Assembly: GCA_027592645.1 (NCBI GenBank)
Contig: JAQCKI010000006.1
Location: 1 to 38,454 of the forward strand
Direction: 5' to 3'
Length of the DNA: 38,454 nucleotides
Source of the DNA: Chloroflexota bacterium
Lineage (GTDB): Bacteria; Chloroflexota; Dehalococcoidia; UBA2979
Both the position numbers and the translations under genes were made by a program. The stretch's first letter is position 1, and each line of letters starts with the position of its first letter. Positions 27,257 to 36,861 of this stretch are shown here, in pieces. The notes beneath the pieces were generated by a model. The model did no database searches. It was not told where the DNA came from and worked only from the letters and a program-made list of their open reading frames with translations.

Positions 27257-29005
27257 CGGCGACAGTTCGTTCGCGCGGCGCGCCAGCTCCAACAGCCGCA
27301 GCGCCTCCTCGCGGGTGACCACCGGCCCGAGTTCAGCGAGCGCCTCCGCGAGGGCGGCCTGCGCCTCTTCGAACGTTTGCGCTTCTGTTGGTGGGCCGGT
27401 CGGGTCGTCGCCGGACGGGCCGGGTGGCGATGCGCCGCCGGGCGTTGGCTGGTCGGGCGTGCCGGGGGACGGCGGGCCTTGCCCGGGCTGGTCGCCCGGT
27501 TCGCCGTTCTCATCGCTCTCGGGCTCTTCGCCGTTCGGGTCGGCGGGATCGTCCTCGCTCGGCTCCTCCTCGGGGGGCTGCTCCTCTTCATCCTCAGGCG
27601 GCGGTGCCTCCAGGAACCAGAGCAGCAGTTCCAGGTTCGCCTTCGCGTCGCGGTCCGTCGGGTCGATGCGTAACGCGGCGACGTAGCGGTCGCGCGCCGC
27701 CTCGATCTCCCCGGCCTGGAAGGCATGGTTGCCGAGCGCGTACTCGAGGCGCAGCCGGAGGTCGGCGTCCTCGGTCGTGAGCGCCAGCGCTGCCTCGCCC
27801 GTGGCCGTCGCGTCGCGGAACCGCCCGAGCAAGTGGAGCGTGTTGCCGATGTTGTACTGGACGGCGGCATCCACCGGTGCGTCAGCTGCGGCCTCCTCGT
27901 ACGCGGCCAGTGCCGCTTCGTAGTCACCGGCTGCGTATGCCGCGTTGCCGCGCTCCACAGCCTGGTAGAGCGCTGTGCCGCTGCACCCGACCACGAGCAT
28001 CGCGGTGAGCGCGGACGTGACCAGCCCCGCGCGCAGCCGAGGCCGGCGCATCCGACCCGCCTCGCCGACGGCCAGTTCCAGCGCGAGCAGGCCGAGGCCC
28101 ACCGCGAAGAACCACGGGAAGCGGTCAATCGGCTGTGTCTCGGTCGTCGCCTCGAATTGCGTCTGGCGCAGGCGGCGGAACTCCACTGCCAGCCCTGGGA
28201 TCGACTCCACGTTGCGGACTTCGCCACCAGTCTCCGTGGCGATCCGTGCGAGCACATCGCGAACGCCCACGGTGATGTCCGTGCCGCCGCTCGCCTCCGG
28301 CAGCGTGGTCGGCTCCTCGGTCGCAGCGAAGACGGTGTAGATCCGGATGTTCGCGTCCTGCGCACGGCGGATCGCCGTCGCGAGGTCGCCACCGGTCTCC
28401 TCGCCATCGGTCACGAGCAGAATCGCGCGCGCCTGCGCCCGATCCTCCACCGCCAGCGTGCGCATCGCCGCGTCGAGCGCGCTCGCGATGTTGGTGCCTG
28501 CCTGCACCAGCGGCGCCTCCTGCTGTGCGCGCATGACCAGCGAGGTGAGCGCGTCCAGGTCCAGTGTCAGTGGCGACCGTTCGAAGGCTGTCCCGGCGAA
28601 CGTGACCAGCCCCACGCGGTTGCCGGTCAGGTGCACCAGCATCTCCCGCATCCCCTGCGCGGATGCGGTCGCACGCGACGGTTCGACGTCCTCGGCGAGC
28701 ATCGAGCGCGAGACGTCGAGCGCGATCACCAGGTCGATGCCTCGTTGTGAGACCTCCGCCTCTTCGCTACCCCACTGCGGGCGCGCCGCACCGAGGACGA
28801 TCGCAGTGACGGCGAGTGCGAGCAGCGTGCTGCGCAACACGCGACGGCCGTGGTGGCTCCCCAGCCGCAGCGCGGCGGGCAACGCGGTGCGGAACGCCGC
28901 CTCGCGACGCTTGCGCTCGGCGTGCCATCCGCCCGCCACGATCAGGATCGGGACGATCAGCGTGATCAGCGCCAGCGGCTCGGCGAAACGGAAGCCCTCG
29001 ATCAT
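27218..29005 (-). CDS. BatB/BatC-like fusion: membrane VWA domain plus TPR repeats and acidic/Pro-rich tail
   Basis: MIDAS 'DLVIALDVSRSMLAEDVEPSR', TPR-like 'AVERGNAAYAAGDYEAALAAYEEAAADAPVDAAVQYNIGNTLHLLGRF', low-complexity 'PPPEDEEEQPPEEEPSEDDPADPNGEEPESDENGEPGDQPGQG'. ATG at 29005 overlaps the upstream stop (ATGA). Confidence 0.85.
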   Translation of the reverse strand: MIEGFRFAEPLALITLIVPILIVAGGWHAERKRREAAFRTALPAALRLGSHHGRRVLRSTLLALAVTAIVLGAARPQWGSEEAEVSQRGIDLVIALDVSRSMLAEDVEPSRATASAQGMREMLVHLTGNRVGLVTFAGTAFERSPLTLDLDALTSLVMRAQQEAPLVQAGTNIASALDAAMRTLAVEDRAQARAILLVTDGEETGGDLATAIRRAQDANIRIYTVFAATEEPTTLPEASGGTDITVGVRDVLARIATETGGEVRNVESIPGLAVEFRRLRQTQFEATTETQPIDRFPWFFAVGLGLLALELAVGEAGRMRRPRLRAGLVTSALTAMLVVGCSGTALYQAVERGNAAYAAGDYEAALAAYEEAAADAPVDAAVQYNIGNTLHLLGRFRDATATGEAALALTTEDADLRLRLEYALGNHAFQAGEIEAARDRYVAALRIDPTDRDAKANLELLLWFLEAPPPEDEEEQPPEEEPSEDDPADPNGEEPESDENGEPGDQPGQGPPSPGTPDQPTPGGASPPGPSGDDPTGPPTEAQTFEEAQAALAEALAELGPVVTREEALRLLELARRANELSPLPSRPGGGVPAR

Positions 29006-29922
29006 GGCTGCCTCCGCAACCACGTCGAGCGCAGCGCTGTCTCGAACAGCAGCAGTGCTACGACGCCGAGCGCCAGTGCCGGGGCGTATTCGCGGAACGT
29101 GATGAACTTGCGCTCGCCAATGCGGGAACGCTCCAGGTTGCCGATCGTTTCGTACGCGCGCGCCAGTTCGTCCGCGGTCCGCGCGTCGAAGAACTCGCCG
29201 CCCGTGGTGGTGGCGATTTGCTGTAGCCCTCGCGTGTTCCCGCTGATCAGCGCGAAGCCGATCGTGTAGACGCGGATCCCGAGCGCTTCCGCGACCTGTG
29301 CAGCAGTGATCGGATCGATCTCGCCGGTGTTGTTCTCACCGTCCGTCATCAACACCACCACGCGACTGCGCGCGCGTGACGAATCGAGCAGCGCGAGCGC
29401 CTCCGAGACGCCGAGGCCGATGGCGGTGCCGTCCGGGAGCAGCCCAGAGTCCAGCGCCCGTGCGCGGACACGGATCGCGTCCAGGTCGTGCGTCAACGGC
29501 GACAGTGTCAGCGCGCGCGACTGGAAGGCAACGAGGCCGACCCGGTCGCCCTCGAGCGAGTCCACGAACTCCACCAGCGTGCGTCGCGCCGCCTGCATCC
29601 GCGTCTCGCCCGCGCCCACGAGCGCGTACATCGAGGACGACACGTCCATTGCCGCGACGATGTCGATGCCCTCCTCGGGGAGCACGGTCACCGCCAGCCC
29701 TTCGCGCGGGCGGGCAAGCGCGAGGATCGCGAGCAGCAGCGCCAGCACGCGCAGGACGTCCGGGAGCCGGTGCAGGCGCGTGCGCCACGTCGGACGGGCC
29801 GATGCTGCCACCGGCCCGAGCGTGGGGAGCACCATCACCGGCTGGCGTCGCAGCCAGGCGTTGAGCACGAGGAGTGCGAGTGGTGCGGTGAGCAGCAGCG
29901 CCCACGGTGCGGCCAGCATCAT
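29002..29922 (-). CDS. BatA-like membrane VWA-domain protein
   Basis: TM-VWA-TM layout, MIDAS 'DIVAAMDVSSSMYALVGAGETRMQAARRTLVEFVDSLEGDRVGLVAFQSRALTLSPLTHD', 'MTDGENNTGEIDP'. Confidence 0.88.
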   Translation of the reverse strand: MMLAAPWALLLTAPLALLVLNAWLRRQPVMVLPTLGPVAASARPTWRTRLHRLPDVLRVLALLLAILALARPREGLAVTVLPEEGIDIVAAMDVSSSMYALVGAGETRMQAARRTLVEFVDSLEGDRVGLVAFQSRALTLSPLTHDLDAIRVRARALDSGLLPDGTAIGLGVSEALALLDSSRARSRVVVLMTDGENNTGEIDPITAAQVAEALGIRVYTIGFALISGNTRGLQQIATTTGGEFFDARTADELARAYETIGNLERSRIGERKFITFREYAPALALGVVALLLFETALRSTWLRRQP

Positions 29923-30923
29923 GCGGGCACCGCCTCGTCCTCGGGCACTGTCGCCTCGACGGGCCGGCCGAGTTCCACGATCTCGAAGGCGAGCGTCAGG
30001 TCGTGGTCCGCGGACTCAGGGTCGGGGTAGCGCCGCGCATACACGGCGCTGTCGCAGCGATCGAGCAGCCCGCCGACGAGCCGCGCCTGCCATCGATCGA
30101 TGCCGTGGCGGGTCATCCGCTGCTCGAGTTCGCGCGTGGTGAGCGCCGCCGCGTTGAATCCGAACCGCTCGCCGAGGTAGTTGCGCACCGCGAGCGAGAT
30201 CGTGCCGTAGTACCGCTGGAAGGCGGCATCCTCTTCCAGGCCTAGCCCTCGTACGCCATCGAGTTGCGCGCGCGCTCGTTCCTCGGGCCCGTGCTCTACC
30301 GCAATGACCGCAACCGGCCGGCGGCGTCGCGCGATTGCCCACCATGCGAGCGCGCCGAGCAAGATCAGGGCCCCCGCAGCACTGCCCGCGATAGCGGCCG
30401 GTCTGATCCACGCGGGGGGAGCGCCCTCCACGATCGCCTGCGGCTTCAGCGGGCGCAGTGCCGCATCAGACGGGTCGCGCGTCGGGATGATGTCTAGACG
30501 TGCAGCGGGGCCTTCGAACACGCCGATCGTGCCATCGTCGCGGAGCCAGCGCACGGGCACCGGCCCCGTGTCCAGCGCACGCAGCGTGAACGGCTGCAGC
30601 GTCCACTCCATCACCGCGACGATCGTGCCGTCTGTCTGCGGCTCCTCGCGCGGAATCCCGGAGGCGATCAGTTCTACGCCGGGGAAGTCCGGACGCAGCA
30701 CGCTGATCACGACATCGTCCGGGTGCGTCACGCGCACCGTGAGTGTGACGCGGTCGCCTACTGTCACCGCCGCCGGACGGAACGACGCCCCCACGGTCAT
30801 CGGTGGCGCCTCCTGCGCTTCCTGCGCATCGGCCACGGCGACGCCGCCGAGGGTCGCCGCGGCGAGCAGCGCAACCGCGATGCGCATAGCGCCGCGCAGC
30901 ACCGAACGGCGCGCGCGCGTCAC
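29919..30923 (-). CDS. BatD-like exported/membrane protein
   Basis: Signal peptide-like N-terminus, beta-rich ectodomain 'ASFRPAAVTVGDRVTLTVRVTHPDDVVISVLRPDFPGVELIASG', one TM, cytosolic tail; GTGA and ATGA overlaps with neighbours; operon context. Confidence 0.65.
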   Translation of the reverse strand: MTRARRSVLRGAMRIAVALLAAATLGGVAVADAQEAQEAPPMTVGASFRPAAVTVGDRVTLTVRVTHPDDVVISVLRPDFPGVELIASGIPREEPQTDGTIVAVMEWTLQPFTLRALDTGPVPVRWLRDDGTIGVFEGPAARLDIIPTRDPSDAALRPLKPQAIVEGAPPAWIRPAAIAGSAAGALILLGALAWWAIARRRRPVAVIAVEHGPEERARAQLDGVRGLGLEEDAAFQRYYGTISLAVRNYLGERFGFNAAALTTRELEQRMTRHGIDRWQARLVGGLLDRCDSAVYARRYPDPESADHDLTLAFEIVELGRPVEATVPEDEAVPA

Positions 30924-31849
30924 TGGCTCACCGCGCGAGCGCGCCGCCGGAAGTACGCCGCTACCGGCTCCACCGCGTCACGTTCGAGGTGGATCGGAAT
31001 CTCATCGACACCAGCGCGCGTGAGTGCCTCTTCCCGGCGTGCCGTGTGTGCGCGGCCCTGCACCGCGTAGCGCTCGCGCATCGCGGCGCTTGAGGTGTCC
31101 ACCAGCATTCGCCGCCCGTGCTCTGCGTCTTCCACCTCAATCAGGCCGAGGTCAGGTAGCGCGAGGTCGAGCGGATCGATCAGTGGGAGCGCGATCACCT
31201 CGTGCTTGCGGGCGAGCGTCTGAAGCGACGACTCGTAGCCGCCGTCCAGAAAGTCGGAGATGAGCAGCACGACCGACCGACGGTGGAGTACGCGGCCCAG
31301 GTACTCGAGCGCCGGGGCCATGGAGGTGCGCTGGCCGGTGGCGAGGTCCGCGTGTAGCACGTCACGGATCTGGCGCACCACGTGCCGCACGCCGCGCTTT
31401 GGCGGCACGTACGACTCGACACCATCGCTGAACGTGAGCAATGCCGTGCGGTCGTGGTTGTACGCGGCGGAGAACCCGAGCAGCGCCACCAGTTCCGCCG
31501 CCGCGCGCACCCGTGCGCCCGCGCCGTGTGCCGCCAGCATCGAGGCGGAGCGATCCACCACCGACACCACGGTCAGGTCGCGCTCCTCCACGTACTCCTT
31601 CACCCAAGGCACACCCATGCGTGCGGTGACGTTCCAGTCGATGCGGCGGATGTCATCGCCCGGCACGTATTCGCGCGCCTCGGCGAACTCGATACCGGCG
31701 CCGTGGAAGACAGAGCGGTACGAGCCCGAGACGTCGGACGCGGCCAGCCGGCGCGTGCGGATCTCAATGCTCCGCACCCGCCCGAGGAGGGCGGTGGAGA
31801 GAGCGATGGTGGGATCGTCTCGAGTCGGTTCGGTTGCCTGGGTCGCCAT
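30920..31849 (-). CDS. DUF58 domain-containing protein with intact VWA MIDAS (copy 2)
   Basis: 'GAGIEFAEAREYVPGDDIRRIDWNVTARMGVPWVKEYVEERDLTVVSVVDRSASM'. Confidence 0.92.
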   Translation of the reverse strand: MATQATEPTRDDPTIALSTALLGRVRSIEIRTRRLAASDVSGSYRSVFHGAGIEFAEAREYVPGDDIRRIDWNVTARMGVPWVKEYVEERDLTVVSVVDRSASMLAAHGAGARVRAAAELVALLGFSAAYNHDRTALLTFSDGVESYVPPKRGVRHVVRQIRDVLHADLATGQRTSMAPALEYLGRVLHRRSVVLLISDFLDGGYESSLQTLARKHEVIALPLIDPLDLALPDLGLIEVEDAEHGRRMLVDTSSAAMRERYAVQGRAHTARREEALTRAGVDEIPIHLERDAVEPVAAYFRRRARAVSQ

Positions 31850-31859
31850 GGGCAGCCGC

Positions 31860-32849
<990 letters not shown>

Positions 32850-32939
32850 GCGCCCTCATCCCGGCTGGGTGGGTGGGTGCGTTCGAGTGTACCCGCTCGC
32901 GCGAGGGCCCTGTGTGTGTGAAGTGTGAACGGGCGAGCG

Positions 32940-35900
32940 CTACGCGCCGACGGCGGCGAGGTCTGCTTCTGCCGTCGATGCGACGGCGACATCGTCCGCC
33001 CCCGCCTCCCGAGCGTCACCGAGTACGCCGAGCAGCCCCTTCAGACGCGGCACGAGCCGTTCGATCGCTTCGGCGGACACCGCGCCCCGCTCGAAGCGGA
33101 TCAGGTCACCGCTGCGGCGCTTGATGCGCAGTTCCACCGGTAGATCGCCGGGCGTCTCATCGAGCGCCGCCAGGATGCGGCTCAGCCGGCGGAGGTCGGC
33201 GGCCTCGTCGGTCGTCTCCTCCAGCACCACCATCAGGCGGCGTGGGCCGGCCTCGTCGCGACGGGGAGCCGGCGGGGGCGCTGCCGCCTCGGGACCGCCG
33301 TCGTCGCCGCGTTCCACGACACGCAGATCGGGCCGCGAGTGGGGGGTGCCCGCGTTGTCGTGCGCGCCTTCCGATGGTCGCCCGCCGGGGCCGGATCCGC
33401 CGCGGTACGGTGGCGGCGCACCCTCGCGCACCGCGTAGCCGCTGCGGCCCCCGCTGCGTACCTGGAACTTCGAGGCGTTGAAGTCGCTCGCCAGGCGGCC
33501 GCCCTCCGCGTCGTACGCGCTCAGTTCCAGCACGCCCACCGAGACGCGGTCGCCGCGCGGCCTGATCGAGGCCTTCACCAGCACGATGTTGCCCTCGAAG
33601 AGCACGCCGGCCTGCTTGTACTTCTCGTACGCGTCCGCCCAGACGGTGACCTCCACCTGGCCGCTGAGGTCCTCGATCGTGACGGCGGCGAACGCCTTGC
33701 CCTGGCGGGTGGCGAGCGCGCGTACGTTCGTGACCATGCCCGCGACGATGGCGTCCTGCCCGGCGAGTTCGCCCGTGACCTCCGCCGCCTGGTGCGTGAT
33801 GTAGGGCGACAGGTGGCGCGCGGCCAGCGAGAACGGATGCTCCGAGATGTACGTCCCGAGCAGTTCCTTCTCCCACGCCAGCATCTGCTGCTGGGGGATG
33901 ACCACCGTCTCCAGTTCCAGCGCCGGCAGCGGTGTGTCCACCTGCGCGCCGAACAGGTCGAACATCGAGGTCTGCCCGGTCTCTCGCAGTTTCTGCTCCT
34001 GCTGCGCCAGCGACAGCAGCCGGTCCACGCCGCTGATGATCGAGGCGCGGTCGCCGAGCGAGTCGAACGCGCCGGCCTTGGCCAGCGACTCCAGCACGCG
34101 CTTGTTCACCTCGCGCGCGTTCACGCGGCGGGCGAAGTCCTCGATGTGCGCGAAGTCGCCCTTGTCCTCGCGCTCGGCGATCAGGCTGTCCACGCCGCCG
34201 TGGCCCACGTTCTTCACCTGCGACAGCCCGTAGCGAATCGCCTCGCGGCCGTCCGGGAGCGCCTCGATGGTGAAATTCGCCTGGCTGCGGTTCACGTCCG
34301 GCGCCAGCACCGGAATGCCGAGGCGGTGGCACTCCGCGATCCCCTGCGCGATGCGGTCGTGGTTGCCGTTCGCGGCCTGCAGCACCGCCGCCATGTACTC
34401 GGCGGTGTAGTGCGCCTTCAGGTAGGCGGTCTGGTACGCGATGGAGCCGTAGCAGACCGCGTGTGCCTTGTTGAACGCGTACCCGGCGAACGGCTCGATC
34501 AGGTCGAACAGGTCGTTGCCCAGGCGGTCGTCGTAGCCCTGCGCTTTCATGCCGGCCAGGAAGCGCTCGCGCTCCTCCAGCATGACGGAGGCGATCTTCT
34601 TGCCCATCGCCTTGCGCATCACATCGGCCTGGCCGAGTGAGTAGCCGGCGAACGTGCGAGCGATCTGAAGCACCTGCTCCTGGTAGGTGATGACGCCGTA
34701 CGTCTCCTCCAGGATCGGGCGAAGGTTCTCGTGCGGGTAGTACGCCTCGGCGCGGCCGTGCTTTACATCGATGTAGCGCGGGATGTGTTCCAGCGGGCCC
34801 GGGCGGAACAGCGCCACCATCGCGGAGAGTTCGCGCACGTTCTGCGGCTTCAACTCCATGACGTAGCGGCGCATCCCCGCCGACTCCATCTGGAAGACGC
34901 CGAAGGTTTCCCCCGCGCCGAGGATCTCCGCGGTCGCAGCGTCACCGTCCGGCAGTTGCAGCAGATCCACGCGCTCGCCGCGTCGCGCCTCGATCAACTC
35001 GACCGCGCGGCCGAGGATCGTGAGGTTGGTCAGGCCCAGGTAGTCGATCTTCAGCAGACCGATCTTCTCGATGTCGCCCATCGGGTACTGCGTGGTCGGC
35101 ACGGCGGTGTCGGCGTCCGCGTCCTTGCTGGTGGCGCGCTGCAGCGGCACCACGTCCGTCAGCGGCTGGCTGGAGATGACCACGCCCGCCGCATGTGTCG
35201 AGGAGTGCCGCGCGACGCCCTCCAGCGACCGGGCGGTATCCACCAGTTCGCGGACGTCCGGCTCCGCCTCGTATGCCTGCTGCAGTTCGTTGGACTGCTT
35301 CAACGCCTCGCCGAGCGAGATGTTCAGCACGTCCGGGATCAGCCGCGCGATGCGGTCCGCGGCGGAGAAGTCCATGCCCAGCGCGCGGCCGGTGTCACGG
35401 ATCGCCGCCTTCGCGCCCATCGTGCCGAAGGTGCAGATCTGCGCGACGTGGTCGCGACCGTACTTCTCGACGGTGTAGCGGATCACCGCCTCACGCTGGT
35501 CGTCCGCGAAGTCGAAGTCCACGTCCGGCATGCTCAGGCGTTCCGGGTTCAGGAACCGCTCGAACACCAGGCCGAACGCCAGGGGGTCAATGTCCGTCAC
35601 GTCCAGCGTGTACAGGATGATCGAGGATGCCGCGGAGCCGCGCACGCCCATGCGGATGCCGGTGCGCTTCGCGAAGTGCGCGATGTCGCGGACGATCAGC
35701 ATGTACTCGTCGAAGCCGGTCTGGCCCACCACGTCCAGTTCGTACGCCAGCCGCTCGCGGATCTCGCCCGTGACGTCCGAGTAGCGGCGGTAGAGGCCTT
35801 CCTCGCACAGTTCGCGGAGCCACTCGCGCGCCGTGGTACCCGCGGGGACGCCCGGGTCTGGCAGCATCGTGCGCCCGAACGTGATGTCGATGTTGACGCG

Positions 35901-36698
35901 CTCGGCGATCTCCGCCGTGTGGTCCGCCGCCTCCGGGTGATCCGGGAACAGCGAGCGCATCTCCGATTCGCTGCGGAGGTAGAACGTGTCGCCATCGAGC
36001 TTGAAGCGCTTCTCGTCGTGGATCGTGCTGTTGGAGCCGATGCACAACAGCACCTCGTGCGCGTGGTGGTCGTCCGGCCCCGTGTAGTGCGAGTCGTTCG
36101 TCACGACGGAGGGCAGGCCCATCTCCTTGGCGATCCGGAAGACCTCCGGCATCAGCGCGGAGAACTTCTCGATGCCATGCTCCATGGTCTCCAGGTAGTA
36201 GCGACCCTTGAAGACGTCCGAGTACCAGCCGGCGACCTCCATCGCCTTCTTCGGGTCGTCCTCGCGCAGGGCGGACATGAACTCGCCGGAGGCGCAGCCG
36301 GAGAGCGCGATCAGCCCCTCGCTGTGCGCGGCCAGCAGCTCCTTGTCCATCCTCGGCCGGTAGTAGAACCCCTCGAGGTGGGCGGCGGACGACAACTTCA
36401 GAAGGTTGCGGTAGCCCGTCTCGTTCTCGGCGAGCAGGGTCAGGTGGTGCGGCCAGCGGTTCTTCGGGTCCTTGTCGAACCGCGAGCCCGGCGCCACGTA
36501 CGCCTCGATGCCCAGGATCGGCTTGATGCCGTGCTTCCGGGCCGTCTCGTAGAACTCGATCGCGCCGTACATCGCGCCGTGATCGGTGATCGCCAGCGCG
36601 TCCTGGCCGAGTTCCTTGGCTCGCTTCACCAGCGGCTCGATCTTCGACAGGCCGTCGAGGAGTGAGTACTCCGTGTGCGTGTGGAGGTGGGTGAACAT
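32940..36698 (-). CDS. dnaE: DNA polymerase III subunit alpha
   Basis: PHP domain 'MFTHLHTHTEYSLLDGLSKIEPLV', 'AITDHGAMYGAIEFYE', polymerase 'RGSAASSIILYTLDVTDIDPLAFGLVFERFLNPERLSMPDVDFDFADDQREAVIRY', OB-fold 'VAGMVTNVRALATRQGKAFAAVTIEDLSGQVEVTVWAD'. Confidence 0.97.
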   Translation of the reverse strand: MFTHLHTHTEYSLLDGLSKIEPLVKRAKELGQDALAITDHGAMYGAIEFYETARKHGIKPILGIEAYVAPGSRFDKDPKNRWPHHLTLLAENETGYRNLLKLSSAAHLEGFYYRPRMDKELLAAHSEGLIALSGCASGEFMSALREDDPKKAMEVAGWYSDVFKGRYYLETMEHGIEKFSALMPEVFRIAKEMGLPSVVTNDSHYTGPDDHHAHEVLLCIGSNSTIHDEKRFKLDGDTFYLRSESEMRSLFPDHPEAADHTAEIAERVNIDITFGRTMLPDPGVPAGTTAREWLRELCEEGLYRRYSDVTGEIRERLAYELDVVGQTGFDEYMLIVRDIAHFAKRTGIRMGVRGSAASSIILYTLDVTDIDPLAFGLVFERFLNPERLSMPDVDFDFADDQREAVIRYTVEKYGRDHVAQICTFGTMGAKAAIRDTGRALGMDFSAADRIARLIPDVLNISLGEALKQSNELQQAYEAEPDVRELVDTARSLEGVARHSSTHAAGVVISSQPLTDVVPLQRATSKDADADTAVPTTQYPMGDIEKIGLLKIDYLGLTNLTILGRAVELIEARRGERVDLLQLPDGDAATAEILGAGETFGVFQMESAGMRRYVMELKPQNVRELSAMVALFRPGPLEHIPRYIDVKHGRAEAYYPHENLRPILEETYGVITYQEQVLQIARTFAGYSLGQADVMRKAMGKKIASVMLEERERFLAGMKAQGYDDRLGNDLFDLIEPFAGYAFNKAHAVCYGSIAYQTAYLKAHYTAEYMAAVLQAANGNHDRIAQGIAECHRLGIPVLAPDVNRSQANFTIEALPDGREAIRYGLSQVKNVGHGGVDSLIAEREDKGDFAHIEDFARRVNAREVNKRVLESLAKAGAFDSLGDRASIISGVDRLLSLAQQEQKLRETGQTSMFDLFGAQVDTPLPALELETVVIPQQQMLAWEKELLGTYISEHPFSLAARHLSPYITHQAAEVTGELAGQDAIVAGMVTNVRALATRQGKAFAAVTIEDLSGQVEVTVWADAYEKYKQAGVLFEGNIVLVKASIRPRGDRVSVGVLELSAYDAEGGRLASDFNASKFQVRSGGRSGYAVREGAPPPYRGGSGPGGRPSEGAHDNAGTPHSRPDLRVVERGDDGGPEAAAPPPAPRRDEAGPRRLMVVLEETTDEAADLRRLSRILAALDETPGDLPVELRIKRRSGDLIRFERGAVSAEAIERLVPRLKGLLGVLGDAREAGADDVAVASTAEADLAAVGA

Positions 36699-36732
36699 GG
36701 CGGGGCAGAACCGATAATCTGACTACGCAATA

Positions 36733-36752
36733 GCGCGAACGGGCGTTCGCGC
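36733..36752. promoter_or_regulatory. Putative LexA (SOS) box, Gram-positive type
   Basis: GCGC-GAAC-GGGC-GTTC-GCGC palindrome containing GAAC-N4-GTTC, 34 bp upstream of dnaE ATG and divergent from the methyltransferase gene. Confidence 0.5.
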
Positions 36753-36861
36753 GGGGTGCTCCGGCATCGTACCACCGGGCGCCAGACCGATCAGCCCGGG
36801 GAGGGCCCAGCGTGCCGCGAGGCCGACCGGTCGCGTTCGTCACGCTGGTAGACTGCCGCGC

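Noticed and set aside
34731-36665. 644-aa plus-strand ORF opposite dnaE
   Set aside because: Antisense to the conserved PHP/polymerase coding region; composition (R/V/H/L-rich) typical of a mirror frame.
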